Shown: positions 62,588-64,000 of the stretch, piece by piece
How the letters are laid out: each line of letters begins with the position of its first letter
Position numbering within the stretch: the stretch's first letter is position 1
DNA from: Streptococcus pasteurianus
Lineage (GTDB): Bacteria > Bacillota > Bacilli > Lactobacillales > Streptococcaceae
Direction: 5' to 3'
Assembly: GCF_004843545.1 (NCBI RefSeq)
Contig: NZ_CP039457.1
Location: 648,501-712,500, forward strand
Length of the DNA: 64,000 nt
The notes under the pieces: generated by a model
The model's input: the letters and a program-made list of their open reading frames with translations, nothing else
The model's database searches: none
What the model was told of the DNA's origin: nothing
Made by a program: the position numbers and the translations under genes

Positions 62588-63466
62588 ATGGCAGGCTCTC
62601 TTAGTGAAATCAAAGGGAAAATTATTTCAACTCAGAAAACAAGTCATATCACTGGTGCCATGCAAATGGTATCAGCTGCAAAATTGACTAAATCTGAGCA
62701 AGCAGCACAAGATTTCCAAATCTATGCTTCAAAAATTCGCCAAATTACTACGGATTTATTGAAATCAGAACTTATTAACGGTTCAAAAAATCCAATGTTA
62801 GCCGCACGTCCAGTTAAAAAAACAGGTTACATTGTGATTACATCTGATAAAGGACTTGTTGGTGGGTATAATTCTAAAATCTTGAAAGCTATGATGGATC
62901 TTATTCAAGAATATCATGCTGAAGATGATAATTATGCTATTATTGCCATCGGTGGTATCGGAGCAGATTTCTTTAAAGCACGTGGTATGAATGTTGTATT
63001 TGAATTGCGTGGTTTGGAAGATCAGCCATCATTTGAACAAGTCGGAAATATCATTTCAAAATCTGTTGAAATGTATAAAAACGAATTGTTTGATGAATTA
63101 TATGTATGTTACAATCACCATGTGAACAGCTTGACAAGTCAAGTTCGTGTCCAACAAATGCTTCCAATTGCAGAATTAGATGCTGATGAAGCGGCAGAAG
63201 AAGGGACAACTGGTTTTGAGTTAGAACCAAGTCGTGAATTGATTTTGGAACAACTCTTACCACAATATACTGAAAGTCTCATTTATGGTGCCATTGTTGA
63301 TGCGAAAACCGCTGAACATGCAGCTGGTATGACAGCTATGCAGACAGCGACTGATAATGCTAAAAACATTATCGCTGACTTAACGACACAATATAACCGT
63401 GCTCGTCAAGCAACCATCACAAATGAAATTATTGAAATTGTAGCAGGTGCTAACGCACTAGAATAA
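62588..63466 (+). CDS. atpG: F0F1 ATP synthase subunit gamma
   Basis: The 292-residue central-stalk subunit begins [20 protein letters not shown] and ends with the conserved [22 protein letters not shown]. It turns inside the F1 hexamer and couples it to the c-ring. RBS GAGGGAGG. A 66-bp gap with a hairpin separates it from atpD. Confidence 0.96.
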   Translation: MAGSLSEIKGKIISTQKTSHITGAMQMVSAAKLTKSEQAAQDFQIYASKIRQITTDLLKSELINGSKNPMLAARPVKKTGYIVITSDKGLVGGYNSKILKAMMDLIQEYHAEDDNYAIIAIGGIGADFFKARGMNVVFELRGLEDQPSFEQVGNIISKSVEMYKNELFDELYVCYNHHVNSLTSQVRVQQMLPIAELDADEAAEEGTTGFELEPSRELILEQLLPQYTESLIYGAIVDAKTAEHAAGMTAMQTATDNAKNIIADLTTQYNRARQATITNEIIEIVAGANALE

Positions 63467-63468
63467 AA

Positions 63469-63491
63469 GTGAGTATTTCGTTTACTCACTA
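63469..63491 (+). other. Intercistronic hairpin between atpG and atpD
   Basis: AGTGAGTA pairs with TACTCACT around a short TTTCGT-type loop directly after the atpG stop. No T-run, so it should not end transcription; it may protect or separate the atpD message, whose product is needed in three copies. Confidence 0.6.
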
Positions 63492-63532
63492 AAACAGGAT
63501 TGAATTCCTAAAAAATCTAAAAGGAGAAAAAC

Positions 63533-64000
63533 ATGAGCTCAGGCAAAATTGCTCAGGTTGTTGGTCCAGTTGTTGACGTTGCGTTTGCAGCTGGGGAAAA
63601 ATTACCTGAGATTAATAATGCATTGATTGTTTATAAAGATAGCGATAAATCTCAAAAGATCGTTCTTGAAGTTGCTCTTGAACTTGGTGACGGTCTTGTA
63701 CGTACTATTGCTATGGAATCAACTGATGGGCTTACACGTGGATTAGAAGTTTTTGATACTGGTCGTGCGATTAGTGTACCAGTTGGTAAAGAAACTTTGG
63801 GGCGTGTGTTCAACGTTCTTGGGGAGACTATTGACCTTGATGAACCATTTGCTGAAGACGCACCACGTGAACCAATCCACAAAAAAGCACCAGCTTTTGA
63901 TGAATTATCAACATCATCAGAAATCCTTGAAACAGGTATCAAAGTTATTGACCTTCTTGCACCGTACTTAAAAGGTGGTAAAGTCGGACTTTTCGGTGGT
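63533..64000 (+). CDS. atpD: F0F1 ATP synthase subunit beta (partial)
   Basis: The frame starts at ATG 63533 ([18 protein letters not shown]) behind AAAAGGAG and runs off the right edge after 156 residues, within the catalytic P-loop (GGKVGLFGG). The visible part covers the N-terminal beta-barrel and the start of the nucleotide-binding domain, including [10 protein letters not shown]. Catalytic subunit of F1. atpC should follow outside. Confidence 0.97.
   Translation, partial: MSSGKIAQVVGPVVDVAFAAGEKLPEINNALIVYKDSDKSQKIVLEVALELGDGLVRTIAMESTDGLTRGLEVFDTGRAISVPVGKETLGRVFNVLGETIDLDEPFAEDAPREPIHKKAPAFDELSTSSEILETGIKVIDLLAPYLKGGKVGLFGG

Overview
The window is a chromosomal segment of a low-GC Streptococcus. 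The evidence is the rapZ-yvcK-whiA cluster, pepD, a ZinT-fused AdcA, gapN, a preQ1-II-controlled queT, an SpxR-type regulator and an F-ATPase operon in the streptococcal order c-a-b-delta-alpha-gamma-beta. The complete leuABCD operon, an ATP-type PEP carboxykinase, and decayed polyphosphate and glycogen loci point (by inference) to the S. bovis/S. equinus complex. The many partly erased genes suggest a lineage undergoing reductive evolution.

Layout. 1-0.9 kb: end of galE, then a gene-free stretch with a dispersed repeat and hairpins. 0.9-5.1 kb: rapZ-yvcK-whiA and pepD. 5.1-9.8 kb: adcA and a GH73 glucosaminidase between decayed genes (Rgg regulator, MFS transporter, polyphosphate polymerase, DUF4956 protein). 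10.1-15.8 kb: a vex1-vex2-vex3-vncR-vncS cassette like that of the pneumococcus/mitis group, bracketed by inverted remnants of the same IS3-family element, so probably acquired by transfer. 15.8-17.7 kb: IS remnants, a 3' fragment of a leucine tRNA gene and a dead IS30-family element.

17.7-26.1 kb: an 8.4-kb integrative and mobilizable element bounded by 31-bp direct repeats and inserted at the 3' end of rpmE2. It carries a RelB/ParE-type toxin-antitoxin pair, a MobV relaxase with a recognisable oriT, a Rep_trans rolling-circle initiator, a RepA_N-like protein, a Spx-like/XRE fusion without the CxxC redox switch, an excisionase, a repressor with three spaced operators, and a tyrosine integrase. 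It also holds unexplained structure: two tandem related stem-loop modules of about 120 nt and a 112-nt hairpin.

26-44 kb: core metabolism. rpmE2, nrnA, ptsHI, gapN, pckA (cre over its promoter), a ruined LPXTG surface protein, a DEAD-type helicase, udk, and leuABCD with a CodY box and a leucine leader-peptide attenuator; then a GAF/fRMsr gene and dnaX. 44-57 kb: an inverted second copy of the large repeat, a DUF3272 gene, birA, a long structured region before metK, metK, murA, a GNAT gene with spxR, map, a YihY-family gene, a GtrA-like gene, queT, ligA and dagK. 57.4-58.9 kb: pulA/glgC/glgD remnants where a glycogen operon once stood. 59.0-64.0 kb: atpEBFHAGD, with atpD cut by the window edge.

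Six promoters (before the GAF/fRMsr gene, the DUF3272 gene, birA, the GNAT gene, the gtrA-like gene and ligA) place the -10 hexamer only 6-7 nt before the ATG, which predicts leaderless mRNAs. The best candidates for new biology are the paired stem-loop modules and the Spx-like/XRE protein in the mobile element, the metK upstream structured RNA, and this leaderless gene set.
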